DNA of 14,424 bases from NCBI GenBank assembly GCA_900547295.1, contig URGK01000068.1:1-14424 (forward strand), read 5' to 3'. Shown here piece by piece: positions 1 through 6,799 of this stretch. How positions within the stretch are numbered: the stretch's first letter is position 1; each line of letters starts with the position of its first letter. Position numbers and translations under genes: made by a program. Under the pieces are notes generated by a model that ran no database searches, was not told where the DNA came from, and saw nothing but the letters and a program-made list of their open reading frames with translations. This DNA is from an uncultured Eubacteriales bacterium. GTDB taxonomy: Bacteria; Bacillota; Clostridia; Peptostreptococcales; Anaerovoracaceae.

Positions 1-406
1 AGTTTCCTTCGATAAGCTTTGCTCCAGCCTGTTCTGCCATCTTCGCAAGCTCTTTCCATTCCTCTACGCTTGAGCCCATTATTGACGCTACTGTGATGTG
101 GTCAGGATAGTCTCTGTTTAATCTGTACATGAACTCGAAGTTCTTCTCTGTCGGTTTATCTGATATCTGCTCCATGTTCTTGAAGCCTACCCATGGTAAT
201 CCTTCCTTGTTTGTCTGGTCAAATCTCGGTGAGCATTCGTCTGCCACGAAAATTCCCACTGTCTTGAAGAAACATCCGCCCCAGCCTGTCTCATAGCACT
301 TTGCAACCATATCGTAGTTGCCGCCTACAGGTGATGATGATAAGAAGAACGGATTGATACAGTCAACGCCTAAGTATTTTATTGATAAATCTTTCTTAAC
401 TGCCAT
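1..406 (-). CDS. preA: NAD-dependent dihydropyrimidine dehydrogenase subunit PreA (5' part only)
   Basis: The first 135 codons are present; the gene runs off the left edge. PreA carries FMN and Fe-S clusters and, with PreT, interconverts uracil/thymine and their 5,6-dihydro forms in the cytoplasm. The visible part matches the PreA N-terminus as I recall it from E. coli: DLSI near residue 6, NPFFLSSSPVG near 18-28, a GWGG segment followed by FKTVG, SPRFD, GFKNMEQI, and ASIMG near 107. These belong to the FMN-binding TIM barrel of the dihydroorotate dehydrogenase superfamily. The ATG lies one base after the preT stop, and AAAGGAG inside the end of preT supplies the ribosome site, so the two subunits are translationally coupled. 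Leucine is encoded by TTA in 5 of 7 cases, unlike the housekeeping genes to the right. The C-terminal ferredoxin domain cannot be checked here. Confidence 0.93.
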   Translation of the reverse strand, partial: MAVKKDLSIKYLGVDCINPFFLSSSPVGGNYDMVAKCYETGWGGCFFKTVGIFVADECSPRFDQTNKEGLPWVGFKNMEQISDKPTEKNFEFMYRLNRDYPDHITVASIMGSSVEEWKELAKMAEQAGAKLIEGN

Positions 407-407
407 T

Positions 408-1655
408 CTACTTCACTCCTTTCTCTAAGTATGCAGCTATTGCTGCTGCTGCTTCTTTTCCTGCTGCTACGGCTTCTACCACTGTCTTGCCTCCGTTTAC
501 TATATCTCCGGCTGCAAATACCTTTGCAACGTTTGTCTTGCCTTCTTCTGCTGCCACGCCGCCTTTTTCGTTTGCTGCTACGCCCTCTACAGGCTCTGCT
601 TTCTGACCTATTGCAAATACCACTGTATCACATGCAAGCTTTAACTCTGATCCGTCAAGCTTTCCTTCTCTTCCTGTGAATGTCATTGCCTCCACCTTGC
701 CTGCTCCCTCGATTGCTGCAGGTGCCATATTGGTTGTCATTCCGATTCCAAGTGATAATGCATACTGGAATTCATTCATGTTGCCAGGAGCCTCTTCCAG
801 AGTTCTTCTGTATACTATTCTTACATCCTCTGCTCCAAGAAGCTTTGCTGTTACTGCGCAGTCAACTGCTACGTCTCCTCCGCCTATTACAACAACTTTC
901 TTGCCTTCCTGTTTGCCGCTTGTTCTTGCCGCTTTCAGGTAATCTGCTGCTGCATATACTCCCTTTAACTCTGTTCCAGGGATTTCCGGAAGCTTTGTTC
1001 CCCACAGACCTGTTCCTACAAATACTGCGTCATAGTCGTCTACGTCTGCTATTGTTACTTTCTTTCCGAATTCGAACTTAACGCCCATTGCCTCTACCAT
1101 TGCAACGTCGTGGTCAATTACGCTCTGAGGAAGTCTTGACGGTACGATTCCGTATGTAAGCATTCCACCTGCTTTTTCCTCTTTTTCGAATATTGTTACG
1201 GCATAGCCTGCTTTTCTCAGCTCTGCTGCTGCTGCAAGTGATGCAGGGCCTGCTCCTATGCATGCCACCTTACCAGGTTTTGCTTCGCCTGCTTCAAGTG
1301 TCTTCATTCCGAAGATTTCTTCCTGTTCGATTGCGTATCTCTGCAGTTTTCCTATTTCAATAGGTCTGTCGATACCGCATCTTGAACAGGCTTCTTCGCA
1401 AAGTCTGTCATATGGACATACTCTTGCGCAGCTTCCGCCTAATACGTTGTTTGATCTGATTGTTTCTGCTGCACCCTTTACGTTTCTGAATCTGATTGAT
1501 CTTACAAACTTTGCAGGGTCTGTTCCTGCCGGGCAGCCCTTGCTGCATGGTGCGTCATGGCACAGTAAGCATCTTGCTGCCTCTTCGATAGCAGTTCTGT
1601 GTGTGAATCCTGCTACAGCTTCAGCAGTATATGCCGCTTTTACTACTTTACTCAA
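408..1655 (-). CDS. preT: NAD-dependent dihydropyrimidine dehydrogenase subunit PreT (TTG start)
   Basis: PreT is the FAD/NAD(P)/Fe-S subunit that passes electrons between the nicotinamide cofactor and PreA. I place the start at a TTG at 1655-1653, seven bases after AGGAGG, giving 415 residues (E. coli PreT is about 412). An in-frame ATG at 1688 lies upstream of the ribosome site and is unlikely to be used. An N-terminal Fe-S domain has Cys29/32/37/41 (RCLLCHDAPC, CPAGTDP) and Cys76/80/86/90. The FAD Rossmann motif GAGPAS is at 134-139, the nucleotide motif GGGDVAVD at 258-265, and the C-terminal AAGD motif follows. The CPAGTDP and NNVLGGSCARVCP stretches favour PreT over GltD, though the families are close. 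The gene sits between the M20 hydrolase and preA in one transcription unit. Expected to be cytoplasmic. Confidence 0.93.
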   Translation of the reverse strand: MSKVVKAAYTAEAVAGFTHRTAIEEAARCLLCHDAPCSKGCPAGTDPAKFVRSIRFRNVKGAAETIRSNNVLGGSCARVCPYDRLCEEACSRCGIDRPIEIGKLQRYAIEQEEIFGMKTLEAGEAKPGKVACIGAGPASLAAAAELRKAGYAVTIFEKEEKAGGMLTYGIVPSRLPQSVIDHDVAMVEAMGVKFEFGKKVTIADVDDYDAVFVGTGLWGTKLPEIPGTELKGVYAAADYLKAARTSGKQEGKKVVVIGGGDVAVDCAVTAKLLGAEDVRIVYRRTLEEAPGNMNEFQYALSLGIGMTTNMAPAAIEGAGKVEAMTFTGREGKLDGSELKLACDTVVFAIGQKAEPVEGVAANEKGGVAAEEGKTNVAKVFAAGDIVNGGKTVVEAVAAGKEAAAAIAAYLEKGVK

Positions 1656-1692
1656 TGTAACTCCTCCTTTAAATGTATATATCATCAATGAG

Positions 1693-1724
1693 AAACCGGC
1701 GAAGGATCACTCCTTCGTCGGTTT
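1693..1724 (-). terminator. Hairpin between the hydrolase gene and preT (possible weak terminator or processing site)
   Basis: Two 14-base arms (1693-1706 and 1711-1724) enclose a 4-base loop and pair at 13 of 14 positions on the minus strand, with one A-C mismatch that would be a G-U pair in a plus-strand transcript. In the operon direction the stem is followed only by CUC after its own UUU, so it is a poor intrinsic terminator. It could lower expression of preT/preA relative to the hydrolase, or stabilise an mRNA end. No plus-strand gene ends here. Confidence 0.5.
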
Positions 1725-1760
1725 TATTAACTTGTTGCTGTTCAGTTTATCTTAATAATA

Positions 1761-3056
1761 TTAGAATTCGTCGCTTGCGTCGCATTTAAGAACTGCATTA
1801 AGAGTTGCTGTTGCGATAGCTGTGCAGTCTTCGTCTGATACGTGTTCAGGTTCGCAGTGTGATAAACCGTCTTTAGTTCTTGCAAATAACATAGTTGTAG
1901 GTATCATGTATGCACAGAACTGAGCATCGTGTCCGGCACCTGATAAGATCTTCTGCCATTTAGCTCCCATTTCTTCCATTGATTCTTCTACGAATCCAAC
2001 TAATCTCTTATCGAAGTATACAGTATCTCTTACCCACTGTTCTTCGATATCTGATGTGCACTGGCACCAATCCTGAGCTGCCATTTCTTTAAGAATATCC
2101 ATACAGTGTTTTCTTACCTCTGGATTTGGATGTCTTACGTCAAGTGAGAATTCAGCTTCATCGTTGATGCAAGTATGGATTCCAGGGTGAACATAGATTT
2201 CACCTGTTGTATATACGAATTCAGGTTCGCCTTTCTTAACTACTTCTGCATTGTATTCATCATATCTTTTGTGCATTTCACATAAGAAAGCTGCTGCTGC
2301 ATAAAGAGCATCATGTCTCTTAGCCATTGGGAAGGTACCTGCATGAGCTGTAAATCCATGGAATCTTACTCTGTAGTTGAACATACCCATTACTAACTGT
2401 ACAGCACCGATTTCATTGCCGTTGTCTTCCAGGATAGGTCCCTGTTCAAGGTGTGCTTCAAACATTGCACAGTATTTGTCAGGGCTGATTCTGTTTTCTT
2501 TAGGACCCTTAAACTTAGTTGCAGCTAAAGCTTCACCAAAGTTTGCATATGGAGATTCGTCCATTGGCTTTGAAGCCATCATATTGTCATATTCAAAGTT
2601 AACAGCGAGTTCCTTTGGAAGATAGTCGTGGCAGATGATACCTGATACCATCATTGCAGGCGGATATAATGAACCTTCTTCGTTTGTCCAGATCATAGCT
2701 GTTAACGGGTGTTTATGAGGAATATTCTCAGCAACCACTGTTTCAAGAACTTCCATACCTGTCATAACGCCTAAGATACCATCGTAGTTACCACCGTTTT
2801 TAACTGAGTCGCAGTGTGAACCCATAACGATTCTCTTAGCATTTGGATCTGAACCTTCGATTGTTGCATACATGCAAGCTACGTCGTCGCACTCAACCTT
2901 GGCACCGATTGCTTCCATTCTTCTCTTGAATTCTTCTCTTGCCATATGAGCTTCTGCTGAAAGTGAATATCTGGTAATTCCACCATGTCCAGCATCACCG
3001 AACTTTGACATTGTTTTGATTTTGTCTGACATTCTTTCTAAACTACACTTATACAT
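1761..3056 (-). CDS. M20-family Zn-dependent N-carbamoyl amidohydrolase (ureidopropionase / carbamoyl-amino-acid hydrolase type)
   Basis: This 431-residue protein is a binuclear-metal amidohydrolase of the family containing beta-ureidopropionase, N-carbamoyl-L-amino acid hydrolase and allantoate amidohydrolase. Visible motifs are GSHCDSV (His81, Asp83), GGNYDG with the bridging Asp92, TNEEGS (Glu126/127), EAHLEQGP (His202), FTAHAGTFP (235-243, usually GTTP) and SGAGHDA (372-378). The ATG at 3056 has AGGAGG seven bases upstream. It is the first gene of the operon continuing with preT and preA, so removal of the carbamoyl group from N-carbamoyl-beta-alanine, the last step of reductive pyrimidine breakdown, is the best-fitting role. 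Allantoate or another carbamoyl amino acid remains possible: substrate cannot be read from the motifs. The NEEGSLYPP segment differs from the more usual NEEGSRF. No signal peptide; cytoplasmic. Confidence 0.88.
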   Translation of the reverse strand: MYKCSLERMSDKIKTMSKFGDAGHGGITRYSLSAEAHMAREEFKRRMEAIGAKVECDDVACMYATIEGSDPNAKRIVMGSHCDSVKNGGNYDGILGVMTGMEVLETVVAENIPHKHPLTAMIWTNEEGSLYPPAMMVSGIICHDYLPKELAVNFEYDNMMASKPMDESPYANFGEALAATKFKGPKENRISPDKYCAMFEAHLEQGPILEDNGNEIGAVQLVMGMFNYRVRFHGFTAHAGTFPMAKRHDALYAAAAFLCEMHKRYDEYNAEVVKKGEPEFVYTTGEIYVHPGIHTCINDEAEFSLDVRHPNPEVRKHCMDILKEMAAQDWCQCTSDIEEQWVRDTVYFDKRLVGFVEESMEEMGAKWQKILSGAGHDAQFCAYMIPTTMLFARTKDGLSHCEPEHVSDEDCTAIATATLNAVLKCDASDEF

Positions 3057-3102
3057 AATTCATCCTCCTTGAATCTATATAATTTAATAACACAATTCAA
3101 AT

Positions 3103-3118
3103 CCAGTATTGAAACTGG
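3103..3118. promoter_or_regulatory. Inverted repeat just downstream of the catabolic operon promoter (candidate operator)
   Basis: CCAGT and ACTGG face each other across six bases. The site lies roughly 5-20 bases past the expected transcription start, a usual place for a repressor operator, and could equally form a small 5'-UTR hairpin. The adjacent gene cluster encodes a LacI-type regulator, but the repeat lacks the central CG common in LacI-family operators, so the pairing is speculative. Confidence 0.3.
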
Positions 3119-3128
3119 TTACATTTAA

Positions 3129-3156
3129 ATACTATCACATTTTATAAAAAATGCAA
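3129..3156 (-). promoter_or_regulatory. Sigma-A promoter, extended -10, for the hydrolase-preT-preA operon
   Basis: On the minus strand, TTGCAT (-35, 3156-3151) is separated by 16 bases from TAGTAT (-10, 3134-3129), preceded by TGA to give an extended -10. Transcription would start near 3122, leaving an untranslated leader of roughly 65 bases before the ATG at 3056. It lies after the terminator of the upstream operon, which supports an independent transcription unit. Confidence 0.65.
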
Positions 3157-3237
3157 GTGCCAAAGATAAACTGTCTTTAACAATATGCGTATTTTAAAAG
3201 GTTTTGGATAGAAATTTTAAAAAAAAGTTTTTTCAGA

Positions 3238-3273
3238 CAAAAAACAGGCTGCTATTTTGAACAAATAGCAGCC
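3238..3273 (-). terminator. Rho-independent terminator of the murA-to-dehydrogenase operon
   Basis: An 11-bp perfect stem (GGCTGCTATTT, 3247-3257, against 3263-3273) with a 5-base loop is followed on the minus strand by TGTTTTTT. It lies about 30 bases after the stop of the Fe-S dehydrogenase gene. Stem and U-tract are both strong, so this is a confident boundary between the murA operon and the pyrimidine operon. Confidence 0.9.
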
Positions 3274-3303
3274 AATCTTATAGCAAACTAGTATATTTTT
3301 GTT

Positions 3304-4410
3304 TTATAGCTTTAATTCAAGCTTTTTTTCCGGACAGATAAATGTGCATAATCCGCAGCCGGTGCAGTATCTGTCATTAACCTCAACTCCGCCTGCATTT
3401 CTGGTTATTGCACCGTACATACACGCCGCCTCGCACCTGCGGCACTCTGTTTCACAAGGTATATCATCTATATTGCAGATTACAGGCTCGGCTTTCATTT
3501 CATCGAAAGATTTCATTTTTTCGAGGGCCAGTCCTCTTATCTGCTCCACATCTGAGATGTTTTTTTCCTCTGCCCACATTTCAAGCTCTCTGCTTATCTC
3601 TCTTATCTTCTCGGGACCGTTTATCATAACCGCTGTTCCTATCTGTACGGCAGAGGCTCCCAGCATTATATATTCAAGCACATTCCTGTAATTTTCAATG
3701 CCTCCGATACCGCACACCGGCACATCTACGGCCTGTGCAATAGACGCTACCGCGGCAAGTCCTATAGGTCTTATAGGCGCTCCCGAATAGCCTCCGTAGG
3801 TAGGAAGCATAGGTCTTGCATTTTCTATATCAACCCCCAGTATGCATCTGATGGTGTTGATAGCGCTTATGGCAGCGGCGCCCGCCTCTTTTGCGGCCTT
3901 TGCAACTGCCGTTATGTTGGTTGCAGTCTGTGAAAGCTTGACCATTACAGGTATTTTTACGGTCGATACAACCTCCTTTGTTATTTCAAACACAACATCT
4001 GCGTGAGAGGCCGCAACCTCTAAAGATTCTCCCATAGGATTGGAAATGCTTATTTCTATGGCGTCGGCTCCGAAGCGCTCCATTTTGGCAGCAAGATAAG
4101 CAACCTCAGACGGAGTATGAGCCGACACACTGGCAATTACAATGCCGCCGCCGCTTTTGGCAATCTGCATTTCTCTCTCCCAGCCCTCTACCTGTATGTC
4201 ACTGTACAGTCTTATGTTCTGCGCGCCTTTGCCGTCATATGCAATTCGGGGACTTACATCCATTATGGCATCGCTTACTATACTCTCGGTTATAACTGCT
4301 CCCGCGCCGGCTTCGATGGCCTTTCTGATGCTGTGTCCGTCTTTGTTCCACGGACCTGCAGCTACGATCAGGGGGTTTTTCATATTAAGGTTCAAAAAGT
4401 CGGTTTTCAT
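3304..4410 (-). CDS. PreA-like / dihydroorotate dehydrogenase-family flavoprotein with C-terminal 2x[4Fe-4S] ferredoxin domain
   Basis: I choose the ATG at 4410 (368 residues); it overlaps the LacI stop by one base and has AGGAG ten bases upstream inside the lacI end. Residues 1-300 form a dihydroorotate dehydrogenase-type TIM barrel with GGYSGAPIRPIGL (206-218) and GIGGIENYRNVLEYIMLGA (234-252), the FMN phosphate-binding region. The tail has two clusters: Cys319/323/326/330 and the classical CxxCxxCxxxCP at 349/352/355/359. The layout resembles PreA, but the family active-site signature NxSCPN is replaced by ISISNPMGES (120-129), and no Cys is visible in the following loop where PyrDB and dihydropyrimidine dehydrogenases carry the catalytic acid/base. 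Substrate is therefore uncertain; it may be a diverged dihydropyrimidine or dihydroorotate enzyme. Last gene of the murA operon. Confidence 0.8.
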   Translation of the reverse strand: MKTDFLNLNMKNPLIVAAGPWNKDGHSIRKAIEAGAGAVITESIVSDAIMDVSPRIAYDGKGAQNIRLYSDIQVEGWEREMQIAKSGGGIVIASVSAHTPSEVAYLAAKMERFGADAIEISISNPMGESLEVAASHADVVFEITKEVVSTVKIPVMVKLSQTATNITAVAKAAKEAGAAAISAINTIRCILGVDIENARPMLPTYGGYSGAPIRPIGLAAVASIAQAVDVPVCGIGGIENYRNVLEYIMLGASAVQIGTAVMINGPEKIREISRELEMWAEEKNISDVEQIRGLALEKMKSFDEMKAEPVICNIDDIPCETECRRCEAACMYGAITRNAGGVEVNDRYCTGCGLCTFICPEKKLELKL

Positions 4411-5438
4411 CAGAACATTTCTCCTATTCTTTCTTTGTGTCCGCACGATTTTCTTATTTTGAGCTTAGGCAGAAGAAGTATTTCTTTTTTGGTACTGCCA
4501 AAGGCATCGTCCTCTCCCTCTATGAAGTCAAACAGAAGTCTTGCTCCCATAACTCCCATTTTGTGGAGAGGTTTTTCCATTGTAGTAAGCTTAGGTGTAA
4601 CAAGGTTTGACATTCTGATGTTGTCAAAGCCCACCAACGCTATATCGGAAGGTATTGAAAGTCCGCTGTCCGCTGCCGCATCAATCACTCCGAAAGCAAG
4701 GGTATCGCTTGTCGCAAGAATTGCTTCGGGACGCTCTTTCATCTCAAAGAATTTCCTGGCTCCTATATACCCGCCCTCTATTGTATTCGGAGCATACACT
4801 ATATGCTCGGGTTTCAGATCAAGTCCGAAATCAACTATGGCCTGCCGAAATCCCTCCAGTTTATGTCTGTTTTCTGCAAGTGGCGTCCTACCGCAGAGCA
4901 TTCCTATTGATTTATAGCCTATGTTCACAAAATGTTCAACTACTCTTGCAGCCGCATCGGTACTGTCTATTCTGACCATATGTACATTTGAAACATCACT
5001 GTTTTCACCTATTACAACAGACGGGATTTTGTTGTCCTCAAGTATTTTGAAGTCCTTTTCCTCAAGGTAAGGATGAATCATCACTATGCCGTCTATATGT
5101 CTGTGAACAAGCTGCTGCATATATCTTCTTTCTTTTTCGATATCGTTTTCGGCATTGCACATAAGAATAGTATATCCCTTGCTGTGAGCCACGTCCTCAA
5201 CACCTCTTGCAACCTCTATAGGCGCGGGATTGAGTATATTGGGAATCATCAGCGCAATGGAGCCTGTTTTGTTGAAATTAAGCCCTCTTGCAAACCAGTT
5301 TGGAGTATACTCCTCTTCTCTGATTATGTCTTCGATTTTTTTTCGGGTTGCTTCTGCCACAGTTTCGGGGTGGTTCATAACTCTTGATACCGTAGCTACG
5401 GAAACACCTGCCTTTTCGGCTATATGACGAATATTCAT
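4410..5438 (-). CDS. LacI/GalR-family transcriptional regulator
   Basis: This 342-residue protein has the LacI domain order: an N-terminal helix-turn-helix (IRHIAEKAGVSVATVSRVMN, residues 3-22) with hinge region to about 58, then a periplasmic-binding-protein-like effector domain (SIALMIPNILNP near 60-70, DGIVM near 116, GFDNI near 272). Start ATG at 5438 has GGAGG eight bases upstream. It lies 3 bases after the PHP gene and overlaps the next gene by 1 base, so it is co-transcribed with both. Such factors usually act as cytoplasmic dimers binding palindromic operators, released or recruited by a sugar or nucleobase ligand. Candidate targets are its own operon or the PreT/PreA operon just downstream; the ligand is unknown. 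Confidence 0.92.
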   Translation of the reverse strand: MNIRHIAEKAGVSVATVSRVMNHPETVAEATRKKIEDIIREEEYTPNWFARGLNFNKTGSIALMIPNILNPAPIEVARGVEDVAHSKGYTILMCNAENDIEKERRYMQQLVHRHIDGIVMIHPYLEEKDFKILEDNKIPSVVIGENSDVSNVHMVRIDSTDAAARVVEHFVNIGYKSIGMLCGRTPLAENRHKLEGFRQAIVDFGLDLKPEHIVYAPNTIEGGYIGARKFFEMKERPEAILATSDTLAFGVIDAAADSGLSIPSDIALVGFDNIRMSNLVTPKLTTMEKPLHKMGVMGARLLFDFIEGEDDAFGSTKKEILLLPKLKIRKSCGHKERIGEMF

Positions 5439-5441
5439 ATC

Positions 5442-6260
5442 TTATTCCTCCAGGAGATCCGGGTCATGAAAATCCGATCCTCTTGTTATTTTAAGATTGT
5501 ATTTATTCGCAAGCGATACAAAACGCTGCGCTTCATCATCCGTATGTTTCGGATAATAGCACTCTACTCCCTCAAGTCCCTGTGATTTAAGCCTTGCTAT
5601 GAGCCTGTCCATATTGTCAAAGAATTCATCGGAGCCCTTTTCTCCAAGCCCTCTTGCCACTCCCGGATGAGCAAGCACCGGAATTCCTCCCGCTCCTATG
5701 ATAAGCCTTATTATCTCATCTGTTGATGCAACTTTCCTTTTGATGGCGCGAAGTCTTTCTGATTTGAATACCTTTTCGGTAAAGGCGTCTTTAATATCAT
5801 CTATATATCCCTTGTTTACAAGGGCTCTTGCAAATATAGGCTTGCCTATGAAGTCCTGCCCCTCTCTCATTTTAAGGTCTGCTCTTGTCAGAGGATATCC
5901 CATATCCGCAAGTTCTTTGATAATCTTCTCATTTCGTTCTTCTCTCCACGCTCTGATATCCTCTATTCTATCCAGCATAGGCCTGTTATGAGTGTCTATA
6001 TTATATCCCAGCATATGAAGACCTATATTCTCCTCTGCCGTCCTTGTCGAAAACTCAATTCCCGGAACAACTTCAATGCCAAGTTTCTTACCCGCAGCTA
6101 TACCCTCTGCAACTCCGCCCACGCCGTCATGGTCTGTTATGGCTATGCTTTCGTAACCCAAATTCTTAAATCTGGTTACAACCTCCGCAGGCGACAGACT
6201 GCCGTCCGAATAGTATGTATGAATATGGTAATCCACTTTTTCCTGTCTGTTAAAAATCAT
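5442..6260 (-). CDS. PHP-domain metal-dependent phosphoesterase (TrpH/YciV-RNase AM type)
   Basis: This 272-residue protein carries the full PHP metal set: HIH (His12, His14) with Asp19, TDHD (Asp43, His44), GIEF (Glu69), His82, AHPG (His198), His239 and GSDFH (Asp263, His265). Family members in the TrpH/YciV group are reported as 5'-3' exonucleases on short RNA or phosphatases of nucleoside bisphosphates or AMP; the exact substrate here is not evident. The ATG overlaps the DJ-1 gene stop (ATGA), and AAAGGAG lies 11 bases upstream in the end of that gene. It is the fourth gene of the murA operon. Cytoplasmic. Length and motif spacing are ordinary for the family. Confidence 0.88.
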   Translation of the reverse strand: MIFNRQEKVDYHIHTYYSDGSLSPAEVVTRFKNLGYESIAITDHDGVGGVAEGIAAGKKLGIEVVPGIEFSTRTAEENIGLHMLGYNIDTHNRPMLDRIEDIRAWREERNEKIIKELADMGYPLTRADLKMREGQDFIGKPIFARALVNKGYIDDIKDAFTEKVFKSERLRAIKRKVASTDEIIRLIIGAGGIPVLAHPGVARGLGEKGSDEFFDNMDRLIARLKSQGLEGVECYYPKHTDDEAQRFVSLANKYNLKITRGSDFHDPDLLEE

Positions 6261-6799
6261 ATCATCAAAAGCTCCTTTCTGATTTCATCTGCGGCAGCTT
6301 CTCCTTTGACTGTTCTGATTATCTCAAGAGCAAACTCCATAGCTGTCCCCGGACCCTGCGATGTAATTATATTCCCGTCGGTCTGAACACGAGAAGAAGA
6401 AACTTCTGCATCTCCCAGATGCTCCTCCATACCCGGATAGATTACGGCCTTTTTTCCTGAAAGTATTCCGCAGCCTGCAAATACCATAGGCGCTGCACAT
6501 ATTGCCGCAAGGCGTTTGCCTGATGCGTTGAATGATTTAATCATATCAGTAAGGCCGCTGTGCTGTGCCATATGGAGAGTTCCCGGCATACCTCCCGGAA
6601 GAACTATTATATCGCATTTATCGTAGTCGGCTTCTTCAAAGGTGGTATCTGTTTCTATGACGATGCCGTGAGCGCCGGCCACCCGCGTTTTGCCTGTGAT
6701 AGAAACAGAAACAGCATCAATGCTGCTTCTTCTGAGTAAATCTATAATTGTAACGAATTCTATTTCTTCTGTGCCTTCGGCAAAATGAATATATATCAT
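6257..6799 (-). CDS. DJ-1/PfpI family protein (YajL/ThiJ-like)
   Basis: This 180-residue protein has the DJ-1 fold signature: an N-terminal strand with the conserved acidic segment EGTEEIE (Glu11/12), VLPGGMPG (67-73), and the nucleophile elbow AAICAAPMVF with Cys101. DJ-1-like proteins are described as chaperones, glyoxalases or covalent-adduct repair enzymes, and no single role can be assigned from sequence. The start ATG overlaps the stop of the upstream membrane-protein gene by four bases (ATGA), with AGGAG nine bases before it, so translation is likely coupled. Cytoplasmic. The single-domain length fits YajL/DJ-1, and there is no catalase or AraC fusion. Confidence 0.9.
   Translation of the reverse strand: MIYIHFAEGTEEIEFVTIIDLLRRSSIDAVSVSITGKTRVAGAHGIVIETDTTFEEADYDKCDIIVLPGGMPGTLHMAQHSGLTDMIKSFNASGKRLAAICAAPMVFAGCGILSGKKAVIYPGMEEHLGDAEVSSSRVQTDGNIITSQGPGTAMEFALEIIRTVKGEAAADEIRKELLMI

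Noticed and set aside
1258..1755. Plus-strand open frame of 165 codons
   Set aside because: It lies antisense to preT, whose Fe-S and FAD motifs are unmistakable.
3151..3162. TGGCAC next to TTGCAT on the minus strand, resembling sigma-54 promoter halves
   Set aside because: The halves are adjacent, without the five-base separation sigma-54 needs, and no activator gene of that type is present; an extended -10 sigma-A promoter overlaps it.
4117..4917. Long open frame on the plus strand (266 codons)
   Set aside because: It spans two clear minus-strand genes (flavoprotein and LacI), has no ribosome site and gives a protein without recognisable motifs; it is an antisense shadow.
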